Positions 33,331-45,069 of a DNA stretch of 64,000 nt are shown in pieces. The notes under the pieces are model-generated. The model saw only the letters and a program-made list of their open reading frames with translations. It did not search any database and was not told where the DNA came from. Position numbers and translations under genes: made by a program. Location: NCBI GenBank assembly GCA_963920525.1, contig OY986439.1, positions 40,924,819 through 40,988,818 of the forward strand, given 5' to 3'. Every line of letters starts with the position of its first letter. Positions within the stretch are counted from its first letter, which is position 1. This DNA comes from Dichetophora obliterata (lineage: Eukaryota > Arthropoda > Insecta > Diptera > Sciomyzidae).

Positions 33331-34995
33331 AACATTCTCTCAAATTTTAAAATTTTATTTTTTAATATGAATTAAATGAAAAAAATAAGTTTATTTTAAC
33401 TATGAAATAATTTTAAAAATGTAAATAATTCTGTTTTATGTCCCAAACATTTGTGTTCTTATTTTTGGCTTCTTTTGTTTTATATATGAGTTTTCAAATT
33501 TTTTTGCCTTAGTTGCAGTATGTAGTACAATCTCGAAAAATCTGTAACAACGCCTCAAGCGTAATGAAGAAGTTTTTTTAATTTTATAAACTCCTTCTCA
33601 AAATTTTGACTGCGTCTATTTCATATATTTTCCCGCAATAATAATGAAAAAACACACATAAAAAAACTGAATAATTAAGAGAGAAAGAGAGAAATATGTG
33701 AGAGGGTTCACGCATGTATAGCGTTTTCTTTAAACGAAAAAGAGCATGAGATAGTTGTAGAAGAGAGTTTTTACAAGAGCGCGAAAGAGATTCTTATAGG
33801 TGAGAGGATTCACGCATTTCCAGCTTGAAATATATTGAATTTTGATCGATGGGAATTATCGACAATAAATGTAGGCAATCAGTTGCCAGTTTATTGTAGT
33901 TAATTCTCGTGAATTTTTGTTAGAGTATAGAAAATAAATGTGAACAAGGACGAGTCTTGTACTGAGTCTAAGACATAGCAAAAGAGTTTAATTTTGTACA
34001 CGGCGTAAAGTTATTTTTAGACACAGCCATTAGATCGGCACATAAGGTATGAGCTAGGGCTAAAAAAAACAAAGTTTTTCTCCATTTTTTCTCATTTTGT
34101 TTCTCCACACTATGTTGTTTGTAAAAGAGTTCCGTCCCTTGCGGTGAGCTAATTGAATTCGAAGAGTACGAAAACACTTTTTAAAAAATAAAAATAATTT
34201 TAATATTTATTTAACAATATAACCTTTTCAACAATATAAAAATTATGGTCGGACTTCTTAACCAAAATTCATTGTAAAAATATATTAAACTTTTTAACAA
34301 AAAAAAATTTAATGAAATATATTAAAAAAAGGGGAGATATTTGCATCGAAAGTCAAAACTTTGATTTTCATATAATTTTTCTCATTCTTAGCTATCGATG
34401 TTTTACAAAAAAGTCATTGTACTAAAAATTATTGTACTAAAATATATATTAGGTCAGCCAAACTTGTGAGGTTAAATTTGAAGAAATTGGTGGTAGACAT
34501 CATTCGGCTATTCACCGCAAGGTGTATAGTTTGTACCACAATACTTTCTAATGTGGCACCATCTATCTGTGAATTGAAAGCACAGATCAAAACCAATGAA
34601 ATAATTGTGCTAAACAGATGCGCATATGTTTTATTATATCGCCATCAAGCTGAAACTGATAACATGAAAATATTAACTTTTACAGCACTCTATTCACGAT
34701 CATCCTTTCGATGAAATGGTGTTATAAATACAAAATTTAAAGTACCATTGATAAAGAACTGAGTGACAACGCTAACACAATTGTAAGAAGAAGTAGAGAC
34801 ATCACAACAAAAAAAATTAACAGAAAGGGCAGGGGGTGGGGAGGCAAAAAACTAAGTAGATTACTATAAGGAAGATTTTATCAAACCAAAATGTTTGTAA
34901 ATACTGTAGACACACAATTACATTCTTAGAGAAAAATGGGGGCGGGTCCGCTCAAAGGATATAGAGAATTTAAAAACAAAACTCAGTTTCATTAA
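33331..34995. other. AT-rich stretch with short repeats
   Basis: The words GTGAGAGGGTTCACGCAT (about 33699) and GTGAGAGGATTCACGCAT (about 33801) are near-identical, 100 bp apart. The 82-codon frame at 34466-34714 has no recognisable domain. Confidence 0.45.
34332..34442. repeat. Dispersed repeat, copy 1
   Basis: It shares GAGATATTTGCATCGAAAGT, CAAAACTTTGATTT, CATTCTTAG and CGATGTTTTA-AAAAAG with 46474-46570, in the same orientation and 12 kb apart. Confidence 0.75.
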
Positions 34996-36748
34996 GGGGG
35001 TCCTCTGGTAATCTATGCCAAATTTTAGCCTTTTTTCAAAATATTGTGGAAAGAGAACGAGTAAAGATATTTTAGTTCCGTTTTTTTATTTGGGTAGCTT
35101 AATTTATTGAAAAAAATACAGAATTTTGAAAAAGTGAATTTATGGACCGTTCAGAAAGTTCTCGGCCTGGTAACGAGGTTCTCCGGAAAAAAGGTGGGTC
35201 CAAATTGCGCACGATTCCAAGAGTAAACATCGTCTGAAAAAAAAAAATATTCAGTTACTTAGAATGAATGTCCCTATAGCCCCTACCTCGGAAACAAAAA
35301 TTGAAATTTTTTTAGGGGGGGAGCCGCCACTTTGAAAATGAAAAATCGAATTTCGACCTTTTTTTTTGTAGTCTAGTGTAGAAAAAAAATAGTAAACATT
35401 ATTTTTTCGGCAAGTTTGAGGTAGGGGCTATAGCGGCGTAAATTCTGCGTCGTTTCATGCCTCATATATCAAAATCGGTCAAAAACTGTTTGAGTTATCG
35501 TGCGCAAAGTTTTGAAAAACATGGTTTCGAGAAAAACGCGTTTAAAGTTTTGACTTCAATTTTGAGGCACACAAATGACATTAACACATATTTTTTTAAT
35601 ACAATACTTACGAATATTAATCGGCAATTCCAGCCCCATAAAGTGTGCCTTCCTCCATCTCATAAAACGAGTTTTCCATGGCTTTTTGGGCTCTGCGGGC
35701 TGTGCGACCCTCTTTCGATGATGCGTACGTTTTTAGCTCTGAGCGTTGAAGTCGTTTTCCGTCGCGAGATTCAGCATACATCTCGGCTTGTGGGCCGATG
35801 ACAATACCCATTGTTGACATTATTTTTAAAATACTTGTGAAGCCTTCGTTGAAAATGCAGGTTGCCAGAAAATTTGCGATTTCGACTGTGGTAGCACCAC
35901 AGTGGATATGTTTCGGCGCAAAGGTCCACAAAAGCGAGTTGAACGATTCGTTACAATTTTGCGTTTCACCTCCAGTGCATCGGTTGAGTAGATCGTCGAA
36001 TGATAACGCTTCGTATATGGGCTTCACGCATACATGTTTTTCCAAATCGAATTTTTTGTTTACATTGGGCGCAGATAACCAGAGCAGCAAGCGTTTGGAA
36101 AAATGAAAAAAATTCCAAGAAACAGAACTGGAGGTTGTTTTCGATGATGACTTCATTGTCTTGCGTTTTCTTCAATTTTTTGGCCGATGTGCTGGCAAAG
36201 TCGGTGTCCTCTACATGGGAGTGCTGGTTTCCACGGAAATGCCTCTTTTTTGTTCGATACGCGTACTTACGCGGCGCGTTTGGGTGACTTTTTTTATCCA
36301 TAGCAAAAAAAAAAACACAAAACGATTTTTCTTTTATTTTACAACAGCAGTTATCGCGCACGCGTAGCTTTCAGCGTTCGAAAATAAACTGAATCTCGTT
36401 CGTTTGCTTCTTTCATGTGAACACCTGGGCTCAAAATCATTTCAACCCCTAAATCAAAACATGCATGTATACATACTGCATGTATACATACTGTGTGTGT
36501 ATATTTTGTAATATCAATACATATTTTGGAAGAATTCCACAGAATTTTCGACTAATGACTGCAGGCAAATAAACAACTTTGCTGATGCGTTATTTTGACG
36601 AAAACATACCTACACAAAAATGCCTGTATCTCCTAAACTATTTCGAATTTTGAAAAATCCTTTTGGGAAAATGTTTTTGAGTATCTGAGCAATAGAAATA
36701 TGAAAAAAAAAAATCGAAAAAAATTTTTCGGATTACCAGAGGACCCCC
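34996..36748 (-). mobile_element. TTAA-flanked Kolobok/Mutator-like element, internally deleted (1753 bp)
   Basis: Perfect 17-bp or longer terminal inverted repeats begin GGGGGTCCTCTGGTAATC and are bordered by TTAA on both sides (34992-34995 and 36749-36752). The minus strand encodes both ends of a transposase-type protein but lacks the middle. TTAA targets occur in piggyBac and Kolobok; the G-rich tip and the protein fit the latter better. Confidence 0.85.
35617..36301 (-). pseudogene. Kolobok/Mutator-like transposase, N and C ends fused by deletion
   Basis: The N-terminal part, from Met at 36301, reads MDKKSHPNAPRKYAYRTKK, then KRHFRGNQHSH and a Ser/Lys-rich stretch, and ends in a CAQC zinc-ligand pair; this is the usual start of insect Mutator-like transposase-domain proteins. 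In another frame the C-terminal part contains GGETQNCNESFNSLLW and FAPKHIHCGATTVEIANF, followed by a basic tail and a last block ending EEGTLYGAGIAD. The family pattern there is G-K-T-Q-N-x-N-E with F-N/W. The central catalytic region is missing; the join lies near 36000. Names rest on motif memory; a profile search is needed to choose between Kolobok and another TTAA family. Confidence 0.65.
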
Positions 36749-36752
36749 TTAA

Positions 36753-38649
36753 TAGTCTGGTATGAAAAAATACATTTTTAGCCATAACTATTGATCGGAA
36801 ATAGAAAGGGCAATTTTTTCACATAAATTATTTCTGAGTTTTGACTTTTTGTAAAAAAAAAAACCACATTTTGAAAAAATTAAATTTTACGAAAAATTCA
36901 AAATTTTTGATGACAAAAACAGTAAAATAATTTTTGCGCTTAGCTGGAAAAATTTTTGCATATAAATGATATGTCATATGAAAGGTAGTCAGATGTGCCA
37001 TCTTTACTTGATTTCATTTTTGCAACATAAAAATTTTTAAGTACTTTTTTGAGTAAAAAGACAATATTTTGGACCTTTTTTGACAAAATCATAAAACATA
37101 TACACACTAACCTAACGGCACTGTTCAAATAATTTTTGTAAAGTAATTACATTGAACTTTTCTTTAATTTAAAATTGCTTGCTTTATGAAATTTTTACTT
37201 TTGTAAATATTGCTGGGTGATGAATTTGAAAGCCAAATAATGTCATCTGTAAAATTTTATTTTAACAAATTCTATCAAAGTAAAAATCATCACTGCTACC
37301 AAGTACAACAAGTAAATTACTAGTAAAACCATTTTGAGCATGTATTTAAATCTGATTGAATATTAGGTAGAAACTCTTCTAGTCCGTAGAATACATAAAT
37401 GTTCCATTATCAGCATAAAACTGTAACGAAGATAATATTTTTCTGTAGAACGCTTTATACATAAATTATGGGAAACTTTTCTTTGGTTGCAATTTAATGA
37501 TACTTTCATATCATTTATGAATTTTTTTATTTATAATATGTACTTTTTTGGTTTAGGTTATCTAGATTTTGATGGATAAATTCAGTCCGATTTAAACAAG
37601 CAGATAGGGTGTTTGAAAATTCTGTAAAATCGAATTGGTTTGCATTACTTAATACATTACCAAATTGACCAACAAAGCCCTAGCAAAATAAAATAACACA
37701 AACTTAAACAAAGGATTGGTCGAAAAATATAACTTTTTATACATTAATTACGTTATTATTTGCCATAAATTTATTTAGCCTATTCAACAAGATGGTCTTA
37801 AATATTGAAGGTTTTATCGATTATACTGAGCTTAGTAATAGGTCTATAATTTGAACAAATCTCTTTGTTACCGCTTTAATAAATTGAAAGTACTGACACC
37901 TTGTATTTAATTTTTCCGGATTATCTGAAGATCTAAATTTGCATTTACAAAATTGGAAAGAGAAGGAGTGCTGCTTTATATTTTTTCGTTTGAATTCAGT
38001 CACAATCATTTAAAAAAAAATAATTAATAAACGTAGTTTTCGTTCACTGGGTACTTAATTTGAAAACTTCCTGTGATATTATTGAATCATAAATACAATT
38101 AGAAAAATGAAAGACATTGTCTAAATTTCTTTTTTATTACTCATATAATCAAAAAACATTAGAAATAAAACGTTACATATTGGTTGCAAGAACGGCACGT
38201 GCTCAACTTTCTATTTTCTCTTCTTTTCTCCTTCATGGGCCTACAGCCTTTGGTTCAATTTCAAGAATTTCGAAGGATTTCAAGGAGACAGTACTTTTAA
38301 ACCAGCGACCGTAACTGTTATGATTTTTTTCAAAAAACTCAACAAATAGTCGTTATTTTGTTACCGACTTTACTACGATCTAAGATAACAGTTAAAATTG
38401 GACAATTATTTTTCAGATCAAAAATAAGGTTTTACATTTGACAGTGCTTTTTTTATTAATTATTATAGTACTTAAACCTTTCAAAATCATGAAAAGATCA
38501 CATTTTTTTAATGAAGAAAGAAAAACCAACGTACGTACATTTTTCATTGTTAAATATTTCCTAGATATTTATCCTTATTTGACTTCTACTTTTGATTGGA
38601 AAAATAAAAGTAAAATTTTTACTTTGATCGCATTAAAATCGGCCAAAAC
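36753..38649. other. AT-rich stretch, no gene recognised
   Basis: Only short chance frames; no repeat borders noted. Confidence 0.4.
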
Positions 38650-38893
38650 TAGGGCAGCCAATCCCGGGATCCCGGACTTTTCTTGATTCCGGACTTGGGC
38701 CTTGCAATCCCGGGACTTTCGGGATCCCGGGATTGCTTCTACAAAAAAAAATTCTGAAATATTCCTACAAAAAATTCAATGATCCACCTAAGAAAAAATT
38801 TGCGTTTTTAAAAAATTTTTATATAAAAACCTTTCTAAAACTGTCTGTACAAAATAACACAATATTCCTTACAAATTTTAATGGCGACTCTAA

Positions 38894-39578
38894 CAGCCCT
38901 ATTCTGGAAAAGTAACAATTGTTACCGAGTATTTTTAATATTTCCATGTGTTTCTTGTAATTTTTTGATTGCAAACAAAATTTAAAGCTCAAAAATAACA
39001 AATTTTGATATACATTGTCACCTGGAGGCTGCTCACTGAAAAGTATTCAGACTTCCCTCAAATGAGGCGACTCACTTGCCCCATTTTGACGTCTACAGGC
39101 AAAGGGAAAAGCAGGAAGGTGACATGTTACGTGAGGCAAGAAAATTTTGCGACTCATTTTGACGTCCGTAAAAGTGAAGTTTTTTGTGTTGAGATTTTTG
39201 CTCTTTTTAGTTTGTTCTGGCGCGAATTAATTTTGTTTAATCATTGTTGTTCGCAAATTAATATTCTTCAAATAGTGACAACATGATCATTTAATAATTC
39301 AAAAGAAAACAAACGATAAAAAAACAGCAAACGCCAAAATGATAAATAAACGCAGCCTCAAAATGAGGCAATAGTTTGTGTGTAAACACCTGATAGCTAA
39401 CTTATGTCAAAATGAGGCAAGTAAGTCGCCTCATTTGAGGCAAGTCTAACCAGCCTCCTGCTTTTCAGATAGTGACAATTTCATTAAAAAATTTTGTTTT
39501 GAAAACAAAAATTACAACAAACACATAGAAATATTAAATATACTAGATAACAATTTCTACTTTGCCAGAATAGGGCTG
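38894..39578. mobile_element. Nested inverted-repeat element, 685 bp
   Basis: Its arms begin CAGCCCTATTCTGG at both ends and stay similar for about 150 bp (landmarks ATTTAATATTTC-ATGTGTTT and CCTCAAATGAGGCGACT). The centre near 39090-39400 contains the motif GAGGCAA in both orientations. No direct repeat was found at its borders. Confidence 0.75.
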
Positions 39579-39659
39579 AGTTGGCATTAAATCGACTATT
39601 GGTAAGGCCTAATGTGTTAAACACATGATACTTCCTAAGAAATATTGAAATGTGATTCT

Positions 39660-40170
39660 AATAATACAAGAATAAAAATCTTTTTTAACCAGCTGAAAGC
39701 AGGTGATACTTAGATACCTTAGAAATACTGAAACGTGCCATTAAAAATTAAAAAAACAAAACTTCCTCAAACAAGCGGTACAAAATATCACAAAATTCTT
39801 ACTAATTACTTACTATTTATATTATACTAAAATTATAATACTATTAAATTTTTTTTTCAATTTTTAAATTTTAAAATAAAATCTTTCTTAAACTAGCTTT
39901 ACAAAATAACAAAATGTTTGAAACACATGATAATTCCTTAGAAATACTGAAATGTAATTTTAATAATACTAAAACAAATTTTTTTTAACTAGCTGTACAA
40001 AATATGACGTGAAAAATTCAAATATATAAACCTTTATTAAACTAACTATACAAAATATTAAAAAATACTAACTTAGAAAAACTAAAATGTGACCTTAAAA
40101 AACTAAAAAAATTCCATAAACAAGCTGCACAAAATATCACAAAATTCCTACTTAGAAATACTAAAATTAA
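39660..40170. repeat. Degenerate ~100-bp tandem array within the hAT-like element
   Basis: Repeated blocks of TTAGAAATACTGAAATGTGA followed by AAACTAGCTTTACAAAATA-type sequence. The same words occur once at 38740-38880, on the other side of the nested element, so the array was probably split by it. Confidence 0.6.
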
Positions 40171-40465
40171 TAAACTATTTTAATTTTTTCCATGATTGAT
40201 CTGAATGATCTTTTAATTAATTTTTTTAAAGAACTGATCCCTGTTTTTCAGAAATAAACAATAAATACTATCCAAACATTAAATCGAAACTGTGTTTTTT
40301 TTTATTATTTTAAAATTTTCTGCAATGTTTTGTGTTGTAAGCCCGTTGTAAGCCGTGTTGTTTGTCAAACCCGGGAGTAGTCTCGGGGTCCCGGGATTAT
40401 GTTTTTTAAATCCCGAAATCCCGGGATTGCCGAAGCGTCCCGAAATCGGATGCCCTAGCCAAAAA

Positions 40466-43220
40466 ACAACAATTTTTTGTTGACTTTTTTAAAAAAAATG
40501 AGAAAAATTAAAATCTTTTAAGCTTACCTTAGCTATCAATGCATTAGCTAACAAGGATCATACTGCTTTATTCAAATATCGAATAGACTTATTCTTTCCG
40601 TCTGAAATTTTATATATAGATTTTTTTTAAAATACCTGCTATTTTTGGTCCCTGGTTAAAAAAGTAAAGAAAACAATATCTTGTGTCTGTGAAAAAGCCT
40701 CCAGACAATTGGCAAGACAGTAGACAAAGATATGAAACTTATGAACTTATGAATTACATTTTTGCTACAACAACTACGCCAAACTATTTTACATTTTCCA
40801 ATAATTATTTCAAATAAAGACGAATAAATTGTAACGACCTACTTAAGAAATTAAACAAGAATTCATATTTTTCATATGCATTTATTTTTTAAAGGGTTGT
40901 TGTAAATAACACTAGGCGCCACCCATTTTGTGATCCACATGCCACTAATTTTTTCTTATGGACTTTGGCCTTCTAAACACGAATATCACAATTAAAGAGT
41001 GGTAAACAAAATTCTATCAAATGTAAGAATTAGACAAAAACTATCAAAAAATTAAAATTTTTTCCTTGTTGTATTAAAAAATCGTAAAAATCCGAATGTG
41101 AAAAAATTTTATTGAAATGTTGTGAAAATATTTTCGTAAACTATATTTTAAACACATAGAAAAAATTTTGCGATTACATTAAATATCCTGGTCGTAAATA
41201 AATTTGTTGGTATAAATGTACCGTTTTGGATTTTTAAAATTTTTTTAATACAACAAGGAAAAAAATGAGATTGTTTTGAAAAGTACAAAGTCACAGCTCT
41301 GGTAGTTTTTTGCTAATTTTCATGTTTGATAAAATTTTTAGAACAAAAATTATATAAAAAACGCGGCATTTGGCACTTTTGTAAAATTTGTACTTAAATA
41401 AAAAGTTATTGGGATTTAGTTTTTAAAAAAGAGCACTTTTTCCCATATAAAACAGATTTTTAACTTAAAGGTCGCAAGCGGCACGTTTAAATATCAATAT
41501 TTTTTCTAAAAATTTTACAGTTTACTTCTGTTTTGTATAAAAACACAACTCTGGTCCGTAATTCTTTCCTTTGGAAAAAAAGAAAATAAGAATCACTCTA
41601 ATGTGCAGCTTCGTCTTGTTTGACAGCTACTCGGAGAAATTTTAATACACTCATTACTATGAGTATTATATGTTTTATGTGTAAATATCTTTGAAAATGT
41701 AAACATAGTCGAAATCTTCAGTCACCAAAACTGGTTCAAAAATTATCTCTTAATTAATAATTATCCGGAATCCCATTTGAAGTCTTTATAAACTAATGCT
41801 TTTCTTTGGAGTGCAACTCAATGGATCAAAGTCTCTAGAAAGTTGCTGGGTTTTCAGCAAATCTAACATTCGTATTATTTTAAGTTAAAATACAATTGAA
41901 ATTCAAATTCAATTCTTAAACCATCTAATCCATTGCTGTTCAATCAAATTAAAAAAAAAACAATTAAGAATCTATGTAAGGAACAGGGAAATAAAAACAA
42001 TTAAATTAAAAATGGCTTTAATTGTATTGCTGTGCCACAGTTGGATGCGCAGATTAATTAAGTGTCGGCATAGATATCGAATAAATTACAGCGCGATGTG
42101 AGTGTGTGTATGTGTATGCATGCGTGTGTTGAAGAATTGTTAAATGCTCGCTGCTGTAACAGAGTAAAAAAATTAACTGGCGTAAAGCCAACAATGTAAA
42201 ACCGCTTAACTAATGATAAGCAGTACTTCTGTGTGTATGTGTTAAAATAATAACTCATACCGACAGTTAGCAGTTTCCGAGTGTTGCCACTTTACCGCAT
42301 TAAATATCGTTTTAGCTTCCGTTAAACAAACTTCAGGAAGAGAGAACAAACACCAGCAAAACTCTTGCGCACAAATAAAATAAAATGAAGATAAATACTA
42401 CAATAAATGAATTGTCCTTGCTGTGAATTACATTGCAGCACCAGAATACAGACAAAGATGCAGATACATTTATTTGCTCAAATGCTCAAACAAGTTCAGA
42501 TAGTTTCTTGCCGCTGCCATGACGTTGATTTACAATCGTTTCTCTGCTATTCTTGTTGGTTGTCCTTTGCGCTATAAACAATCTTTTTATCAACTGTCTG
42601 CTCTTGCCTTGACCTTGCTCTCGCCATTTTATTCTGTTAAATGTCCTGCGGTTAATACACTTAGGCATGCATAAATGTAGGGATGATGAAGGAGTAAGTG
42701 AAAACTAAGTGCAAAGATATGAAAAACTTATCGCAAAGTATTTCGATTTTTATGCTTATTTTATTGTTATTCTTTTTTACGGCACTGAACGTGACAACTT
42801 GCTGAACTCTATGATGGAAACACTACAAAACTTTTTACACATAGTGAATTTTAGATGTTCACGGTTTTTGTTTCTTTGTCCTTCGTAAACTTTCTTACAA
42901 TCTGCTAGTTCAACAAACAAATTGAAGCTGAATTAACTGATGAGTCATTTCAGGTCAATATTTTCAAAAAAAGTTTTTGGATAAACATTGTTAGAGGGGC
43001 ACAAATTCAACTTTTTTTCGCCACATACAAGTCGAGACACATAACATGTATAGAAAAATCTACAATACAATCATTTTGTTATTGACTTACATCAACAAGT
43101 TTATTTTCGGCACAAAAATTTAGCAAAGCAGATGATTATGTTTACATGGCAGTTTTTACTCTTTGAGGCTTGCCATTGTCTGCAGAGCAGAACAGAGACC
43201 GAACAAAAAAATTAATTTAA
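40466..43220. other. AT-rich stretch, largely unassigned
   Basis: One small inverted repeat is at 41055-41266. Region 42000-42700 has a more even base composition and GT-rich words (GTGTGTGTATGTGTATGCAT); it might be regulatory or unique host DNA, but no gene was read. The 60-codon minus frame at 42486-42668 is unsupported. Confidence 0.4.
41055..41266. repeat. Short inverted repeat, arms about 38 bp
   Basis: TTTTTTCCTTGTTGTATTAA at the left returns inverted at the right; the outer and inner flanks also match (AAAAATCC). A MITE relic is possible. Confidence 0.6.
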
Positions 43221-43224
43221 TTGA

Positions 43225-43320
43225 AAAAACATTCTGTCTGAGCTGGAATTGAGCCCGGGCTACCGCTATTCTTTAGATTAGGGACAACGCACTCTACTTA
43301 CTAGGCTACTGCTGAAACGT
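43225..43320 (-). ncRNA. tRNA-like SINE head
   Basis: On the minus strand: box-A-like TAGCCTAGTAAGTAGAGTGC, about 35 bp, then CCCGGGCTCAATTCC (box B) and the trailer AGCTCAGACAGAATGTTTTT. The trailer matches that of the copies at 11190 and 44965. Cloverleaf incomplete. Confidence 0.55.
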
Positions 43321-43432
43321 TCTATTTATTATACATAAAAAAAAAATTTTGAGCAATATGTCCTGGATGATATGACACGGCACAACAAAACAATGCTCTA
43401 TGCATGGGGATTTCAATATTTGAAGCATAATT

Positions 43433-43651
43433 GCGAATAACGTTGTAAACGACATTTTTTGAAGTGTTTTTTTTTTGCGAATACCTGTTAGAATCTCTTA
43501 TATTATATACACACAGAAACTGAGTAAGCAATTGAGCAGTTTGGGGTATTTTTATCGCGTACCAAAAAAAAATTAATAAAAATTAATAAAAGTGCTTGTA
43601 AAATGAATAAAAGTGAACAATTACAATTATGTCGTTTACAACGTTATTCGC
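43433..43651. repeat. Perfect 23-bp inverted repeat, span 219 bp
   Basis: The left arm 43433-43455 (GCGAATAACGTTGTAAACGA plus CAT) is exactly mirrored at 43629-43651. MITE-like; no direct repeat was noted. Confidence 0.7.
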
Positions 43652-43799
43652 GAGAACGCTTCATTTGTTGATTAAAATATTATTTTTTTTAACCAAGAAA
43701 AACATTACTTACAATATCACAACAGCGGTAAATGTAAAATTCTAAAACACTCCAGTGGAAAAATAACAAAGGAATGAAATTATATGAAAATTATATGTA

Positions 43800-43830
43800 C
43801 AGCTGCGAACAAAATAATAGCAGTGTTCTT
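43800..43830 (+). mobile_element. Single Tc1-like terminal repeat fragment
   Basis: After a TA, CAGCTGCGAACAAAATAATA plus GCAGTG resembles the tip of insect Tc1-like elements. No matching opposite end was seen nearby, so this is an isolated end or coincidence. Confidence 0.35.
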
Positions 43831-44089
43831 ATATTCTGACCTGTTCGGATAAATAATACTAGTCCAGAAATTTCGTATCATGTAAGCCCATTATCATTCC
43901 AATATGTACTTTTAACCCTGGTTTCAATCGGTACTCAGTATCCTCGTATATTGTAACATTTTCAATCTGAACTACTCACGATAAAATAAAAAATATTATT
44001 TTGTATTTTAAAAAATATATCAGCTTTTCAATCAGTATATCATGTAATCACTATCATGTCATGCGCAAAAATTTTGAGATTATTTAAAA

Positions 44090-44258
44090 AAATATCAACA
44101 AATATTGTATCTTTTGCTTTAGCGGAGCTGTAATCGCCAAAATTTAAAATGTCTGTTTTTCATGTAAAAATACACTTTATCAACAGTTTTTTTTCAAATT
44201 CTAACTTTGGACGATTACAGCTCCGCTAAAACAAAAGATAAAAAATTTGTTGATATTT
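44090..44258. mobile_element. Hairpin MITE, 169 bp
   Basis: The arms of about 47 bp are inverted copies: AAATATCAACAAAT, ATCTTTTG-TTTAGCGG and AGCTGTAATCG at the left mirror the right end at 44211-44258. Confidence 0.8.
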
Positions 44259-44269
44259 CGTTATACCAG

Positions 44270-44790
44270 CAGTATAGTTTACCAGCAAATTGCAGGGCTT
44301 GAACTCACTACCTATTACCCACTTGGAAAAGGAGCCCTGCTGTGTGTCTGCCGGCAACATACCTTAGAAGGACAGGAGACATGCTCGCCTCCATACCCGC
44401 TTATATATTTTTTGTATAGGCATGTCCTAGGCCGGCATGTCTGCCAAATGAACTGCCGTAGCAGCAATGCAGAATGCATATTATGGTATGAATGCAGAAG
44501 GTATACATGTCTGCCAAATGAACTGCCCTAACAGCAGTGCTGCATGCATCTCTCGACATTAATGCTGCGATCATACCATGAGATGCATGCTGCATTGCTG
44601 CTACGTCAGTTCATTTGACAGACATGCCGGCCTAGGTCATGTCTATAGGAAAGCGATGTAAGCGAGCATGTCTGCCGAATTTCCGAGTAATGTTGCCGGC
44701 AATTGAAAAATTGCCATTATTCAGAGACCTCGGCCGCGTGAGTGTAATGCTTATGCTTATCCATTCGACCATCGCAGCTGTTAACTAATC
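44270..44790 (-). ncRNA. tRNA-like sequence split by a palindrome
   Basis: On the minus strand a box-A-like GATGGTCGAATGGATAAGC lies at 44755-44775 and a box-B-like GAGTTCAAGCCCTGC at 44288-44303. The two are separated by the 354-bp palindrome. The pieces outside the palindrome together would have SINE-head size. This is an inference; a chance pairing of two relics is possible. Confidence 0.35.
44349..44702. mobile_element. Palindromic element, 354 bp, with internal duplication
   Basis: The ends TGCCGGCAACAT are inverted at both sides. The arms share GACATGCTCGC, CTAGGCCGGCATGTCTG, AAATGAACTG and GCAGCAATGCAG. Within the left half, ATGTCTGCCAAATGAACTGC is repeated 74 bp apart (about 44437 and 44511). 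Confidence 0.85.
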
Positions 44791-44964
44791 GTCGCTAAAT
44801 TTGATTCATGAAGAATTAACGTACGAGCACAGAGTAAGAAAATTAACGCGTTCGCTTTGTTATTATAAGCTATAAATGCAAAATACAGAACTAAATCACT
44901 AAAACAAACAGAACAAACTAAAAAAAAAAAAAATAAAACTAAAAGTCATTAAGAAAAAAAAAAT

Positions 44965-45065
44965 AAATTATGTCTCTGCTGGGATTTGAGCCCACTACTC
45001 AAGATTCCGAAATACATGAATAAAAACTAAAGCCCTAGCCAACTGAGCTAATCGCACTGGTGTGA
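44965..45065 (-). ncRNA. tRNA-like SINE head
   Basis: On the minus strand: GCGATTAGCTCAGTTGGCTA (box A, a good D-arm), then about 40 bp, then TGGGCTCAAATCCCA (box B, 4-bp stem and 7-nt loop), followed by GCAGAGACATAATTT and a T-rich tail. This is the clearest of the family. An extra-long anticodon region prevents a normal cloverleaf. Confidence 0.6.
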
Positions 45066-45069
45066 TTTT

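Larger units (their letters stand above)
30450..33930. mobile_element. Possible older element interrupted by the LINE
   Basis: Weakly similar inverted tips are seen at ACACTCTAAAAACTGATTTT (30447) and, reverse-complemented, TACTCTAACAAAAATTCACG near 33930. They enclose the C2H2 ORF and, after removal of the LINE, about 1.1 kb of AT-rich sequence. The word CGACAATAAATGT occurs near both ends. The tip similarity is modest, so this is a hypothesis. Confidence 0.25.
38650..40457. mobile_element. hAT-like element with CCCGGGAT subterminal repeats (1808 bp)
   Basis: The ends TAGGGCAGCC and (reverse complement) TAGGGCATCC are flanked by a near-perfect 8-bp duplication GCCAAAAC/GCCAAAAA (38642-38649 and 40458-40465). 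Both ends carry clusters of AATCCCGGGATCCCGG and CTTTCGGGATCCCGGGATTG-type words within 90 bp. The interior holds a nested inverted-repeat element and a degenerate tandem array; no transposase was found. Confidence 0.8.

Noticed and set aside
35457..36367. Plus-strand frames of 68-114 codons
   Set aside because: Shadows of the minus-strand transposase fragments in the TTAA element.
38200..38330. Minus-strand frame reading GRWFKSTVSLKSFEILEIEP
   Set aside because: Short, ends in a stop after 30 residues, no splice borders and no homologous motif.
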